Positions 16,534 through 25,211 of a DNA stretch of 64,000 bases are shown one piece after another (position 1 is the stretch's first letter; every line of letters starts with the position of its first letter). A model generated the notes under the pieces. That model saw nothing but the letters and a program-made list of their open reading frames with translations. It did not search any database and was not told the origin of the DNA. This stretch comes from Pseudomonas azotoformans. GTDB lineage: Bacteria > Pseudomonadota > Gammaproteobacteria > Pseudomonadales > Pseudomonadaceae. Made by a program: the position numbers and the translations under genes. The stretch covers positions 3,286,001-3,350,000 of the forward strand of contig NZ_LT629702.1 of the NCBI RefSeq assembly GCF_900103345.1, given 5' to 3'.

Positions 16534-17903
16534 GTTGAGATGAAGCGCCCCAGCGCCAACACATCCACCGAGCCCGAGCGATCCTGATCCAGGTGCGCAA
16601 CCTGGCTGCGCACCTCGGCATGGATCTGCCCGGTGCCCTGCCCCAATCGCAACGTACCCCGCAGGTCCACCGCCTGCGCCGCGACGATCAGCTCAATACT
16701 GGCCAGCCACACCACCCGCTCGACCAACCGACGGGTCTTGTCGACCACCGCCAAGGCCTGCCCCGCATAATCTTCAACACGATCCGCCACCGGCACACTC
16801 ACCGCCGGCAGCGGATTGGCCAAATGGCCGATTTCCGCGACCAATGCCGAGCTGGTGCGCTGCAACGCCGCCATGCCGACATGGCCCGGTTGAGTGATCA
16901 GGAAGCGCGGCAAGTCACTGGACGCCGGCGAGAGCAACTTGGCGATGCGTTCGGCACTGCACGCTGCCACTCGACTCAGCGCCAGGCCCAGCCCTTCTGC
17001 GGCGAGCGCCAAATGCGTACTGTCGAAATTCGCCGTGGCCAACACCAGCGCTTCCTCGCTGATCAACGCCGGGTTGTCCGCGCCGCTGCGCAATTCCAAC
17101 TCGATCAGCGCATGCAACTGGTGCAACGCCTGCTGCGCCGCGCCTTGGACCACCGTGGCGCAGCGAAAGCTCAGCGGGTCTTGCAGGCGACGCGGGCCGT
17201 CCGCCAACTCGCCCGCCGCCAGCAACCGCAACAACGCCGCCGATTGCTCGGTTTGCCCTGGCGCCGGGCGCAGGCGTGAGGCCCAAGGCTGGAACGGGCT
17301 GAGGTTGGCGCGATAGCCCTCACACGACAACGCCAGCGCCGCGAGCAACGCCTCCAACGCCCGCTGTGCCTCGGCCACCAGCAACGCGCCGAGCCCGACG
17401 CTGGCGGCATTCGCCGAGACCAGCGCCAAGCCATCTTTACCGGTCAGCGGCACCGCCAGCGCCAGGCTCAGGTGCGCCAACGGCGCCAGGTCGCTCTCGC
17501 CCAAGGAGCCCAGCAACGGCACCTCGGGCTCGACGCCTGAGTTGAGCAGGTCGAGCAATGCCTGCGCCGCTGCCAGTGAAATTCCCGAGCGCCCCTGGGC
17601 CAGTCCGGCCAGGCGCACAGCGGTGATGGCGCGCAATTCCTGGCGGTTGGCAAGACGCCCCACCCCCACCGCCCGCCCCAACGGAATGCTCGCCTGCACC
17701 GGCGCCAGCGGCGTATCCACCGCCGCGCCAAGGCCGGTGTTGACGCCATAGATCGGCGTGCCTTCAGCCGCCAGTTTCACCAGCAGCCGATGACCTTCAT
17801 CGATACGTTGAAGCGCTTTTGGGCTGAAATCCGCTGGCACATCCTGCCGCGCAATCGTCAGCAGGTCCGCCAGCGTCAAGCCTTGGGGATCGAAGTGAAT
17901 CAT
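16473..17903 (-). CDS. Aromatic amino-acid ammonia-lyase-fold protein lacking the MIO triad
   Basis: 476 residues with the HAL/PAL fold: I-Y-G-V-N-T-G-L-G (residues 51-59, with the conserved Tyr), then G-S-L-G-E-S-D-L-A-P-L-A-H at 132-144. Family enzymes read G-S-V-G-A-S-G-D-L-A-P-L-A here, and Ala-Ser-Gly cyclises to the MIO electrophile; this protein has E-S in its place, one residue shorter. Other active-site changes against bacterial HAL: His83 is Arg77, Asn195 is Ser-like (V-S-A-N, 162-165), Tyr280 is Leu244; Gln241, Arg247 and Glu377 (V-E-D-Y-A) are kept. A normal MIO ammonia-lyase reaction is therefore unlikely. It is the last gene of a coupled four-gene operon (ATGA overlap with the OCD-like gene). 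The ergothionase branch of this fold is also reported to work without MIO; the function here is unproven. Confidence 0.85.
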   Translation of the reverse strand: MIHFDPQGLTLADLLTIARQDVPADFSPKALQRIDEGHRLLVKLAAEGTPIYGVNTGLGAAVDTPLAPVQASIPLGRAVGVGRLANRQELRAITAVRLAGLAQGRSGISLAAAQALLDLLNSGVEPEVPLLGSLGESDLAPLAHLSLALAVPLTGKDGLALVSANAASVGLGALLVAEAQRALEALLAALALSCEGYRANLSPFQPWASRLRPAPGQTEQSAALLRLLAAGELADGPRRLQDPLSFRCATVVQGAAQQALHQLHALIELELRSGADNPALISEEALVLATANFDSTHLALAAEGLGLALSRVAACSAERIAKLLSPASSDLPRFLITQPGHVGMAALQRTSSALVAEIGHLANPLPAVSVPVADRVEDYAGQALAVVDKTRRLVERVVWLASIELIVAAQAVDLRGTLRLGQGTGQIHAEVRSQVAHLDQDRSGSVDVLALGRFISTHGFSAASAATTAGRSPTRC

Positions 17904-18910
17904 GCCCAGCGCAACCGCTGGCCAATGCCCAGGCGCCTGGATTTCTCCAGCAGCGCATGGCCCAACGCGATGTCACTGAGGCTCAGCCCGCGATGCCAGA
18001 AAAGGATGGTTTCCTCGGGGGTTTCCCGGCCATTCTTCAAGCCGGCCACGATCTGGCCCAACTCGGCATGCAGGGTCTCGGCGCTGAGCTTTCCCGCGTC
18101 GACATGGGCGCGCAACGAACCGAACAGACCGCCCTTGCACTGGCCCCAATCATCCACCACCAACTTGCTCATGATGTCGGTGAGCGACAGTTCCACCGCG
18201 CTCATGGTGCCGTAGGGGACCACGAAGGCGCCGGGTTTGATCCACTCGGTGCGCAGCAGCGGTTCAGGCTGGTCCAGGCGCGAGGCCTCGACCACGATGT
18301 CGGCACCACGCACGGTGGACTCCCAATCGTCAGTGACGATCACCGGCTTGCCCAGGTCCCGGCGCAGGCGTTCGGCAAAGGCTTCGCGGCTTTCACTACG
18401 GCGTGAGTGCACGCGGATTTCCTCGAAGTCGAACAGGTGATCCAGCAGGCGCACGTTCCAGTAGGCGGTGCCACGCGCGCCGATATGCGCCAGCACTTTA
18501 CTGTCGGGCCGGGCCAGGTATTTGGCGCCGATGGCCGTGACCGCGCCGGTGCGCATATCGGTGATCGCCGAGGCATCGAGGATCGCCCTGGGAATACCGG
18601 TGGCCGGGTCCAGCAGGTTGAGGATCGCCAATTCCGAGGGCAGGCCCTTGCGGTAGTTGTCGACAAAATCCCCCACCACCTTGACCCCGGCGTAGCCGAT
18701 ATCCCCGCCCAGTACGCCGCGCAGCACATTGAAGTGGCCGTTGATCTCGCCGCCGGGAATCAGGTGGGTCCGCGGCTCGATCACCGCCTCGCCACGCCCC
18801 TGGATCGCCAGGCTGGCTTCGATGGCGCTGAGGATTTCATCGTTGGAGAGGCCCAGCTCGTCAATGTCGAGGCCGTTGAGAAAATCGATGTAGATCGGTT
18901 GCATGGTCAT
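17900..18910 (-). CDS. Ornithine cyclodeaminase/mu-crystallin family protein
   Basis: 336 residues. The catalytic-site Arg (E-P-R-T-H-L, residue 47), Lys (A-G-V-K-V, residue 77) and Arg (D-M-R-T-G-A, residue 120) of the family are present. The nucleotide loop reads I-G-A-R-G-T-A-Y-W-N instead of the usual G-x-G-x-Q-A, and the G-G-D-C-P-G-K-T-E-L region reads P-Y-G-T-M-S-A-V-E-L, so the catalytic Asp of true ornithine cyclodeaminase is missing. It is probably an NAD(P)-dependent imine/amino-acid dehydrogenase or lyase of another specificity. It overlaps both neighbours by 4 bp, so it is co-translated with them. Confidence 0.85.
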   Translation of the reverse strand: MTMQPIYIDFLNGLDIDELGLSNDEILSAIEASLAIQGRGEAVIEPRTHLIPGGEINGHFNVLRGVLGGDIGYAGVKVVGDFVDNYRKGLPSELAILNLLDPATGIPRAILDASAITDMRTGAVTAIGAKYLARPDSKVLAHIGARGTAYWNVRLLDHLFDFEEIRVHSRRSESREAFAERLRRDLGKPVIVTDDWESTVRGADIVVEASRLDQPEPLLRTEWIKPGAFVVPYGTMSAVELSLTDIMSKLVVDDWGQCKGGLFGSLRAHVDAGKLSAETLHAELGQIVAGLKNGRETPEETILFWHRGLSLSDIALGHALLEKSRRLGIGQRLRWA

Positions 18911-19833
18911 GGCGCCTTGAAGACAGCTTGCTGCACATCGACCTTTTTCGGGATCAGGCCGTTGGCGAAGAACAGGTCCGCCGTGCGTTGCTGGGTAGCG
19001 ACGTCCGAGGCTTGCAGCGGCCGTATCGGCGCGGGTGAGCGGTGTTCGAAGTAGCTTTTCACCACCGCCGGTTGCAGGCCCAGGGTCTTGGCCATCAGTG
19101 CAATGCTTTCTTCGGGCTTGTCGAGGGACAGGCGCTGCGCCTTGCCCAGGGTCTGGATGATCGTGCCGATGGACTGCGGGTACTGCTTGGCAAACGGGCT
19201 GCTGACCACAAAGAAACTGCCGGCCGGGTTGAGGCCCTGACCGTCACCCAGCACACGGGCGGAGCCGTCGACCACGGCGGCGGAGTAGTACGGGTCCCAC
19301 ACCACCCAGGCATCGACTTTGCCTTGCTCGAACGCAGCACGACCATCGGACGGCGACAGGTACACCACGTTCACGTCCTTCCATTGCAGGCCGGCGCGCA
19401 GCAGGCTTTTGAGGAACAGGTTGTGCGCGCTGGAGCCCTTGAGCAGCGCCACGCGCTTGCCCTTCAGTTCAGCCACGCTCTGCACCGGACTGGCCTTGGG
19501 CACCAGCACCGCTTCGGTCTTGCCCTCGTTGGGCTCGACGGCAAAGTATTGCAAGTCGATGCCGGCGGCCTGGGCAAAGATCGGCGGGATGTCGCCGATA
19601 TTGCCGATGTCCAGGCTGCCGCCATTCAGCGCTTCGATCAGCGGCGGGCCGCCGAGGAACTCGATCCACTGCACCTGCGTGCCGGGCAGCGCCGCTTCGA
19701 AGAGTTTGTGCTCACGGGCCAGCACCATGCTCACCGAGCTTTTCTGGTAGCCGATACGCAAGGTGGAGGGCTCGACCGCCAGCACCTGACCGGCGATCAA
19801 TGACAGTACCGCCGCAGCGAAGATTTTAAGCAT
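18907..19833 (-). CDS. SsuA-like periplasmic substrate-binding protein (sulfonate/nitrate family)
   Basis: 308 residues including a signal peptide (M-L-K-I-F-A-A-A-V-L-S-L-I-A-G-Q-V-L-A, cleavage about residue 19). The mature part starts L-R-I-G-Y-Q-K-S and contains F-L-G-G-P-P-L-I-E-A-L-N-G-G-S-L-D-I-G-N-I-G-D and V-D-A-W-V-V-W-D-P-Y, hallmarks of SsuA/TauA-type proteins. Known members deliver aliphatic sulfonates to an ABC importer. The start at 19833 shares one base with the stop of the upstream binding-protein gene (TGATG). No permease or ATPase gene is in the operon. Confidence 0.88.
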   Translation of the reverse strand: MLKIFAAAVLSLIAGQVLAVEPSTLRIGYQKSSVSMVLAREHKLFEAALPGTQVQWIEFLGGPPLIEALNGGSLDIGNIGDIPPIFAQAAGIDLQYFAVEPNEGKTEAVLVPKASPVQSVAELKGKRVALLKGSSAHNLFLKSLLRAGLQWKDVNVVYLSPSDGRAAFEQGKVDAWVVWDPYYSAAVVDGSARVLGDGQGLNPAGSFFVVSSPFAKQYPQSIGTIIQTLGKAQRLSLDKPEESIALMAKTLGLQPAVVKSYFEHRSPAPIRPLQASDVATQQRTADLFFANGLIPKKVDVQQAVFKAP

Positions 19834-20846
19834 CAGAGCGCCCCCTTGACCTTGGCCGCGACATCCGCCGGCACCCATTGCTGCCAGACATCTGGATGGT
19901 CCTTGAGGAAGGCTTCAGCCACTTGGCGGGGCGGCGTACGTTTCTCGCTCATGTCGCCGAGGATGCCATTGAGCAAATCAATCGGCAGGTCGACCTTTTC
20001 AAACACGCTCACCAGTTGCGGGTACTGCGCCTTGAACGGCGCCGACACACCAATTGCCAGGCGTGCCGGCATTGAGCGGGTACCGATGGGGTTGGGGTTT
20101 TTCGCGTCGGACAGGGTCTTCCAGGCGTCGGCGTTGAACGGCGGCTCTTCCAGCTTGACCAGCTTGAAGCGGCCCAGCAGCGGCGTTGGCGACCAGTAGT
20201 AGAACAACACCGGCTTGCCGCGACGGATCGACGACGCCACTTCGGCATCCAGCGCCGCACCGGAGCCGGTGCGGAAGTTGACGAAGCTGTCGGTGAGTTT
20301 GTAGGCCTTGAGTTTCTGGCTGTTGACGATCTCCGAGGTCCAGCCGGTGGGGCTGTTGAGGAAACGCCCACGGCTCGGGTCTTCCGGGTCGCGGAACACG
20401 TCCTTGTAGCGCGGCAGGTCGGCCACCGATTTCAGGTCCGGCGCCAGGGGTTTGATACCGCGCGCGGCATCGCCCTTGATCACGAACTCCGGCACCCACC
20501 AGCCTTCGGTGGCGCCCTTGACCGTGTCGCCCAGGCCGAACACCTTGCCCTCGTTTTCTGCCTTGACCCACGCCGGACTGCGCCCGGCCCATTCTTCGCC
20601 AATCACTTGGATATCGTCCTTGGCCAGGGCGGCTTCCAGGCTCACGGTGCTACCGGGCAAAGTGTCGGTGGGCAGGCCGTAGCCCTTCTCGACGATCAGG
20701 CGCAGCACCTCGGTGATCAGGCTGCCGCTTTCCCAGGTGATGTCACCGAAGTGGATGGGTTTGACGGGGTCGGCGGCCGCTGTCGGCTGCGCCAGAACGG
20801 CCAGTGCCAGCAGCGAGCAACCAAACAGGTGTTTAAGCTTTTTCAT
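19833..20846 (-). CDS. ProX-like glycine-betaine-type periplasmic binding protein
   Basis: 337 residues from the ATG at 20846, preceded by GAGG; an ATG at 20858 is less likely. Signal peptide M-K-K-L-K-H-L-F-G-C-S-L-L-A-L-A-V-L-A-Q then T-A-A-A. The mature part has the OpuAC/ProX pattern: I-H-F-G-D-I-T-W-E-S-G-S, later G-W-T-S-E-I-V-N, F-R-T-G-S-G-A-A-L-D-A-E and V-L-F-Y-Y-W-S-P. ProX-type proteins bind quaternary ammonium compounds through aromatic cages. It is the first gene of the coupled operon. A REPIN separates it from the TonB receptor gene upstream on the same strand. Confidence 0.87.
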   Translation of the reverse strand: MKKLKHLFGCSLLALAVLAQPTAAADPVKPIHFGDITWESGSLITEVLRLIVEKGYGLPTDTLPGSTVSLEAALAKDDIQVIGEEWAGRSPAWVKAENEGKVFGLGDTVKGATEGWWVPEFVIKGDAARGIKPLAPDLKSVADLPRYKDVFRDPEDPSRGRFLNSPTGWTSEIVNSQKLKAYKLTDSFVNFRTGSGAALDAEVASSIRRGKPVLFYYWSPTPLLGRFKLVKLEEPPFNADAWKTLSDAKNPNPIGTRSMPARLAIGVSAPFKAQYPQLVSVFEKVDLPIDLLNGILGDMSEKRTPPRQVAEAFLKDHPDVWQQWVPADVAAKVKGAL

Positions 20847-20892
20847 GCAGAACCTCATGGCGAATCAATTTCCAGAACACAGAAGATCCAGT

Positions 20893-20981
20893 GTGGGAGC
20901 GGGCTTGCTCGCGAAGGCGTTGGGTCAGCCAACACTTGCATCAACTGACCCACCGCATTCGCGAGCAAGCCCGCTCCCACA
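20893..20981. repeat. REPIN (variant GTGGGAGCGGGCTTGC)
   Basis: Inverted REP pair GTGGGAGCGGGCTTGCTC / GAGCAAGCCCGCTCCCAC between the TonB receptor gene and the ProX-like gene. It may reduce read-through from the receptor into the transport operon. Confidence 0.9.
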
Positions 20982-21008
20982 TTTGATCTCTGCGGTATTC
21001 AAGATCGG

Positions 21009-23645
21009 TTAAAAGTCATAACTGAGCCGCGTGTAGTAAAAGGCCCCTTCCGGCGCCGACGGCGACAGGTAGCTGTACTGCTGGCCCGGGGTCTGGCGCA
21101 GGCGGGTGTTGAAGTCGTCGGGTTTGCTGTCGAACAGGTTGTTGGCGCCGATCGACAGTCGCAGTTGCTGGGTGAAGCAGTAGTTCACGTCCAGGTCGGT
21201 GTTCCATTGCGCGCCGAAGGTCTGGTCGTACTGGGCGTTGGCTGCACTGGCGGCGTATTTGCGGTACTCGCCGTAGCGGGTTTCGCTGAGGGCGATGGTC
21301 CAGGCGCCGATGCGGTGGGTGGCGCCGAGCACCAGCTTGTCTTCGGGGTAGCCGTGTTCGAGGAAACCACGGGCTTCGCGGGTGAGGATATCGAACCCGT
21401 TGGGGTTTTCGTGGACCTTCTCAATCGTGGTGCGCGCCTTGGTGTAACCGGCCGACAGGCTCAACGCGCCGTACTGCGCCAGGTCCAGGTTGTACTTGCC
21501 GACGATGTCGACACCCCGCGTGCGCGTATTGGCCGCGTTGGTCATGAACTGCGCCCAGGTGTACTGGCCAAACCCGGCCTGCTGCAGGATCTGCTCGGCA
21601 CGCGGCCCGGAAATGCCGCCGCTGTAGAGCAAGCGATCACGGATCGAAATCTGATAAGCGTCGAGGGTCAGCGACGCGTTTTCGACCGGCCGCAGCACCA
21701 GGCCCAGGGAGTAGTTGGTGGACTTCTCGGGCTTGAGCGGCTCGGCGCCCAGGGCACGGGCGGCCGGGTTGTCGGCCGGCAACATGCGGGTGAGCACCGG
21801 GTTGCCGTTGATGTCGACGTTGGTGGTAGTGGTCCACGACGTGCCGATCTGGCCTAGGGTCGGTGCACGGAACGAGTTGTTCAGCGTGGCACGCAAGCCC
21901 ACCTGCGGGGTGAAGTCATACCGCGCCGACAGCTTGCCAGTGGTGGCCGAACCGAAGTCCGAGTAGTGCTCGGTACGCCCGGCCAGGCCGACCTGGAATT
22001 TATCGGTGAGCTGATGTTCGAGGCCGAAGTACACACCGCCGACATCACGCTTGTAGGTGCCGGCGTCATCCGGCGTCAGGCCGGAGGCTTGCACCGCGCC
22101 GACCTGCACCCCGTTGATGCCGCCAAAGGAGTAAGACTCGTAGTCGCCGGCCTCCAGTCGATACTGCTCATGGCGGTAGGCAATGCCTGCCGAGACAGTC
22201 AGCGGGTGGCTCGACCAGCTGACGTCCAAATCCTTGGCGTAATCCAGGCCGAGGTTGGTCTGCTCGTTGACCAGGGTGGCCACGTCGAACTTGGTCGGGC
22301 TGTTCAAGCCATAGCTGGGGTTGAGAGTGTTGAAGGCCAGTTCATCGTGCTGGTCGCGCCCGTAGGTGGCGCTGAGGTCGAAGCGGCCGAGGGTCTCGTC
22401 TTCGTAGCGGGTGCCGACGGTGAGCGCACCGTCTTCATAGCGGTAGCGGTACTTGGGAATGGTGCCGTTGGGGTAGATGCCCGGCACGTTGTTCGGGTTG
22501 TTGGCCAACAGCGGCGGCGTGTTGTTCACCGATTTGTCCTGGCCGAAGGTGGCGAAACTGTAGAGGCGCCACTGGTCGTTGAGGCCGATTTCGGCATTCG
22601 CCGCCAGGTTGAATTTATCGCGCCCGGCGCCGCCCCATCGGGGGTCTTGCGGTTGGCCGTCGGCGACGTATTTGTCGCCAATGTCGGTGGGTTTGTTGTT
22701 GAGGGTGTTGAAGCTCAGCGTGAGGAAACCATCCCCCGGCAAGCCCAGGCCGTACCAGCCGTCGGTGGTCTTGCTGAAGCCGTCGCCCTGGGCGTATTTG
22801 CCCAGCTGGGTGTTGACCTGGCCGCCGCTGTCACGCTCCTTGAGCACGATGTTGACCACGCCCGCCACCGCATCCGAACCGTATTGAGCCGAGGCGCCAT
22901 CGCGCAGCACTTCGACGTGGTCGATGCTGCTGATGGGGATCATGTCCAGGTCCACCGGCTGCGCACCAATGAACGGCACGCCACCGGAGATGTTCACCAC
23001 TGCCGAGGCATGGCGGCGCTTGCCGTTGATCAGCACCAGCGTCTGGTCCGGTGCCAGCCCGCGCAGGGACGCGCCCTTGGGGTTCTGGCCACGGGTGGCG
23101 CTCTGGTTCTGCGGAAAGTTGAACGACGGCAGCAGTTGGAACAAAGCCTGGTTGAGGCTGGTGGCGCCGGTCTGCTTGAGTTCTTCGGCGTTGATCACGT
23201 CCACCGGCGCGGCGCTGGTGAGGGCGGTGGCATCACTGCGCCGGGTGCCGATGGCGACCACGCGGTCCAGGGTCGGTGCTTGCGCAGCACTGGTTTGCGC
23301 CTTGACGTTGCGGGTGGCGTTTTTGCTCGCGCCCTCCTTGATGATGAACGCGCCGTCCGGGCTGACCTGGACTTGCAGGCCGGTGCCCTTCAGCGCTGCG
23401 TCGACAGCCTGTTGCGCCGACAGTGAACCGTCCACGCTGGCCGAAGAATAGTTTGCCAACTGTGGCGTGAACGAGATCACTTGACCGCTTTGCCGACTGA
23501 TATTGAGCAGTACTTCATCCAACGGGCCAGGGGCGATGTGGTAGACCTGGCGCGCCTCTTCAGCACTGGCGGCGAACGCGAAAAACAGACTGGCCAACGG
23601 CACCAGGGCAAAGGTTCGACGCGGCACACGGTTGAACTGACTCAC
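21009..23645 (-). CDS. TonB-dependent outer-membrane receptor with STN signalling domain
   Basis: 878 residues from a GTG at 23645, which has a strong GGGGGGAG 6-7 nt upstream; upstream in-frame ATGs would add a non-signal tail and cover the promoter. Signal peptide ends at about residue 28 (A-A-S-A). STN domain about 32-104 (Y-H-I-A-P-G-P-L-D-E-V-L, then Q-A-V-D-A-A-L-K-G-T-G-L), plug about 130-245 (G-A-S-L-R-G-L-A-P-D-Q-T-L-V-L-I-N-G-K-R), then a 22-strand barrel ending in S-Y-D-F. The STN domain plus the adjacent FecR and FecI-type genes indicate a surface-signalling transducer. The substrate is not evident; a siderophore should not be assumed. An 18-bp block shared with the desaturase promoter lies at 23725-23742. 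Confidence 0.92.
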   Translation of the reverse strand: MSQFNRVPRRTFALVPLASLFFAFAASAEEARQVYHIAPGPLDEVLLNISRQSGQVISFTPQLANYSSASVDGSLSAQQAVDAALKGTGLQVQVSPDGAFIIKEGASKNATRNVKAQTSAAQAPTLDRVVAIGTRRSDATALTSAAPVDVINAEELKQTGATSLNQALFQLLPSFNFPQNQSATRGQNPKGASLRGLAPDQTLVLINGKRRHASAVVNISGGVPFIGAQPVDLDMIPISSIDHVEVLRDGASAQYGSDAVAGVVNIVLKERDSGGQVNTQLGKYAQGDGFSKTTDGWYGLGLPGDGFLTLSFNTLNNKPTDIGDKYVADGQPQDPRWGGAGRDKFNLAANAEIGLNDQWRLYSFATFGQDKSVNNTPPLLANNPNNVPGIYPNGTIPKYRYRYEDGALTVGTRYEDETLGRFDLSATYGRDQHDELAFNTLNPSYGLNSPTKFDVATLVNEQTNLGLDYAKDLDVSWSSHPLTVSAGIAYRHEQYRLEAGDYESYSFGGINGVQVGAVQASGLTPDDAGTYKRDVGGVYFGLEHQLTDKFQVGLAGRTEHYSDFGSATTGKLSARYDFTPQVGLRATLNNSFRAPTLGQIGTSWTTTTNVDINGNPVLTRMLPADNPAARALGAEPLKPEKSTNYSLGLVLRPVENASLTLDAYQISIRDRLLYSGGISGPRAEQILQQAGFGQYTWAQFMTNAANTRTRGVDIVGKYNLDLAQYGALSLSAGYTKARTTIEKVHENPNGFDILTREARGFLEHGYPEDKLVLGATHRIGAWTIALSETRYGEYRKYAASAANAQYDQTFGAQWNTDLDVNYCFTQQLRLSIGANNLFDSKPDDFNTRLRQTPGQQYSYLSPSAPEGAFYYTRLSYDF

Positions 23646-23673
23646 TTTGGCTCCCCCCAAGGAAACTCGAGAA

Positions 23674-23690
23674 CGCTGCTCCCCGCAGCG
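23674..23690 (-). other. 5'-leader hairpin of TonB receptor mRNA
   Basis: CGCTGC-TCCCC-GCAGCG, a 6-bp stem between the predicted promoter and the GTG start. The desaturase leader has a comparable hairpin at 27059-27081. Confidence 0.4.
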
Positions 23691-23724
23691 CTTACGGGAG
23701 TGATGTGGCACGGCCGGGGGAAAA

Positions 23725-23742
23725 CTTGCAGATCGTTTGGTT
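23725..23742 (-). promoter_or_regulatory. Predicted ECF-sigma promoter element, TonB receptor
   Basis: On the minus strand AACCAAACGATCTGCAAG, followed by TTTTCCC, about 80 bp before the receptor start. The identical 18-mer occurs upstream of the desaturase gene (27101-27118). The two genes flank the fecR-fecI pair, so the block is the best candidate for the promoter read by the local sigma factor. Confidence 0.65.
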
Positions 23743-23760
23743 ATGTCGATAGAACCGAGG

Positions 23761-24705
23761 TTATGCAGCATTGACGGTCACCCACAGGCCGGTACGGCGG
23801 GTGATGTGAATGGGCAAGGTGCGCGCCAGGGTGTCGAGGATTTGCTGAGGGTTATCCAGCCGGTACAGGCCGCTGACGCGCAGGCCCGCCACTGCCGGGT
23901 CCAGGCGCAACACGCCGTTGTGATAAGGCCGCAGCGCCTCGATGACTTCAGCCAGCGGGCGGTCGCGCACTTGCAGGAAGCCGTCGACCCAGGCCGTGGC
24001 ACCGAAGGAACTGGCCTGCACCGGACCGAAACCGGCACGGTCGTAATGCACCGCATGGCCGGCGGCAAGTTGCAGGCGCTCGCCGTTCTGGCCGTCGATT
24101 TCTACCGCGCCGTTTAGCGCGACGACCTGACCCTGCCCTGCCCGCTCGCGCACCAGGAGGCGGTTGCCGTAGGCGCGCAGACGCGCCTGGTCGGTCTGGA
24201 TCATGAAAGGCCGAATGCGATCGCCGGCCACCTTGGCCAGTAACTCGCCCTCGCGCAGGCGTACCAGGCGCCGTTGTGGGTCGAACTGGATATCCGCCGC
24301 GCTTTGTGCGTTGAGCAACAGCTCGCTGCCATCGTCCAACTTAACGGTGCGGCGCTCGCCGGTGCCTGTGCGGATATCTGCCGTGAGTTCCGCCAGAGGC
24401 ACACCCAGCGGCTTGGCCAACCAAGCCGCGCCGGCAGCCACACCCGCACCGACCAGCGCGACCTGCAACACCTGGCGGCGACTGGACGGTGCCGCCAATG
24501 CCTGCTGCAACAGCTGGCCGCTGACGCCTTGGGCCTGGGGAATCTGGAACACGCCAAGGCGCGTTTCCAACTGTCGGCACAGCGCGTCATGGCGTGGGTC
24601 GGCGGCACGCCAATGTTGGTAGCGCTGCCAGTCGCGCGCCGTGGCCTGGCCGGAACGCAGCAGCACGTACCAGCGCGTAGCGTCGTCGATCAGGTCGTCG
24701 TTCAT
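23761..24705 (-). CDS. FecR-family anti-sigma/signal transducer
   Basis: 314 residues from the ATG at 24705, overlapping the sigma gene by 4 bp. The cytoplasmic N-terminus has A-T-R-W-Y-V-L-L-R-S-G and W-R-A-A-D-P-R-H (FecR N-terminal domain), one membrane helix lies at about residues 78-98 (V-A-L-V-G-A-G-V-A-A-G-A-A-W-L-A), and the periplasmic FecR domain contains T-G-T-G-E-R-R-T-V-K-L-D-D-G-S and the C-terminal A-W-V-D-G-F-L. It relays the receptor signal to the sigma factor. Co-transcribed with fecI. Confidence 0.93.
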   Translation of the reverse strand: MNDDLIDDATRWYVLLRSGQATARDWQRYQHWRAADPRHDALCRQLETRLGVFQIPQAQGVSGQLLQQALAAPSSRRQVLQVALVGAGVAAGAAWLAKPLGVPLAELTADIRTGTGERRTVKLDDGSELLLNAQSAADIQFDPQRRLVRLREGELLAKVAGDRIRPFMIQTDQARLRAYGNRLLVRERAGQGQVVALNGAVEIDGQNGERLQLAAGHAVHYDRAGFGPVQASSFGATAWVDGFLQVRDRPLAEVIEALRPYHNGVLRLDPAVAGLRVSGLYRLDNPQQILDTLARTLPIHITRRTGLWVTVNAA

Positions 24706-25211
24706 TCCAGGCACAGCCGCAGGCACCGGTTGAAGGCGCGGGTCATGTAGTCGCTGACCGAACGCTGGGAAATCCCCAGCTCGGCGGCGATTTCCGGGTA
24801 GGTCAGGCCATTGAGTTGCGAAAGCAAAAAGGTCGCCTTGACCTTGGCGGGCAAGCCGTCGAGCAACTGGTCGATGGCGTGCAAGGCCTCAAGCATTTGC
24901 GCCAGCTCTTCCGGGGATGGCGCGGTGGACGTCGCCTCGTTATCGAGAGCGTCGAGGTAGGCACGCTCCAGGTCACGGCGACGCCACAGCTGGTACATCA
25001 GGCGCTGGGCGATGGTGGTGAGCAAGGCGCGGGGCTGGCGGATCGGCACCACGCCCGGCGCACTCAGGAGCTGGACGAAGGTGTCGGCGGCAATGTCTTC
25101 GGCGTGGGCGCGGGAATCGAGGTGGCGATGCAAACGGCTGCACAGCCAGTCGTAATGACTGCGGAACAATCCGCCCACGTAATCGCTGTGAGAAGTGTCG
25201 GCGCCGGACAT
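24702..25211 (-). CDS. FecI-type ECF sigma factor
   Basis: 169 residues with region 2 (H-A-E-D-I-A-A-D-T-F-V-Q-L) and region 4 (L-N-G-L-T-Y-P-E-I-A-A-E-L-G-I-S-Q-R-S-V), as in iron-starvation-type sigma factors. GGAG precedes the ATG. It forms a signalling module with FecR and the STN receptor downstream. Likely targets are the receptor gene and the desaturase operon, which share an 18-bp promoter block; no copy of the block is seen ahead of this gene itself. No clear Fur box was found in the AT-rich upstream region. Confidence 0.93.
   Translation of the reverse strand: MSGADTSHSDYVGGLFRSHYDWLCSRLHRHLDSRAHAEDIAADTFVQLLSAPGVVPIRQPRALLTTIAQRLMYQLWRRRDLERAYLDALDNEATSTAPSPEELAQMLEALHAIDQLLDGLPAKVKATFLLSQLNGLTYPEIAAELGISQRSVSDYMTRAFNRCLRLCLE

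Noticed and set aside
21966-23426. 486-codon open frame on the plus strand opposite the TonB receptor gene
   Set aside because: It is the antisense shadow of a high-GC gene. It has low-complexity Val/Gly/Ala/His composition, no recognisable family, and the opposite strand encodes a complete receptor.
23646-23771. Longer N-terminus of the TonB receptor from an upstream ATG
   Set aside because: It would precede the signal peptide with about 42 hydrophilic residues and run through the predicted promoter; the GTG at 23645 has an excellent ribosome binding site.
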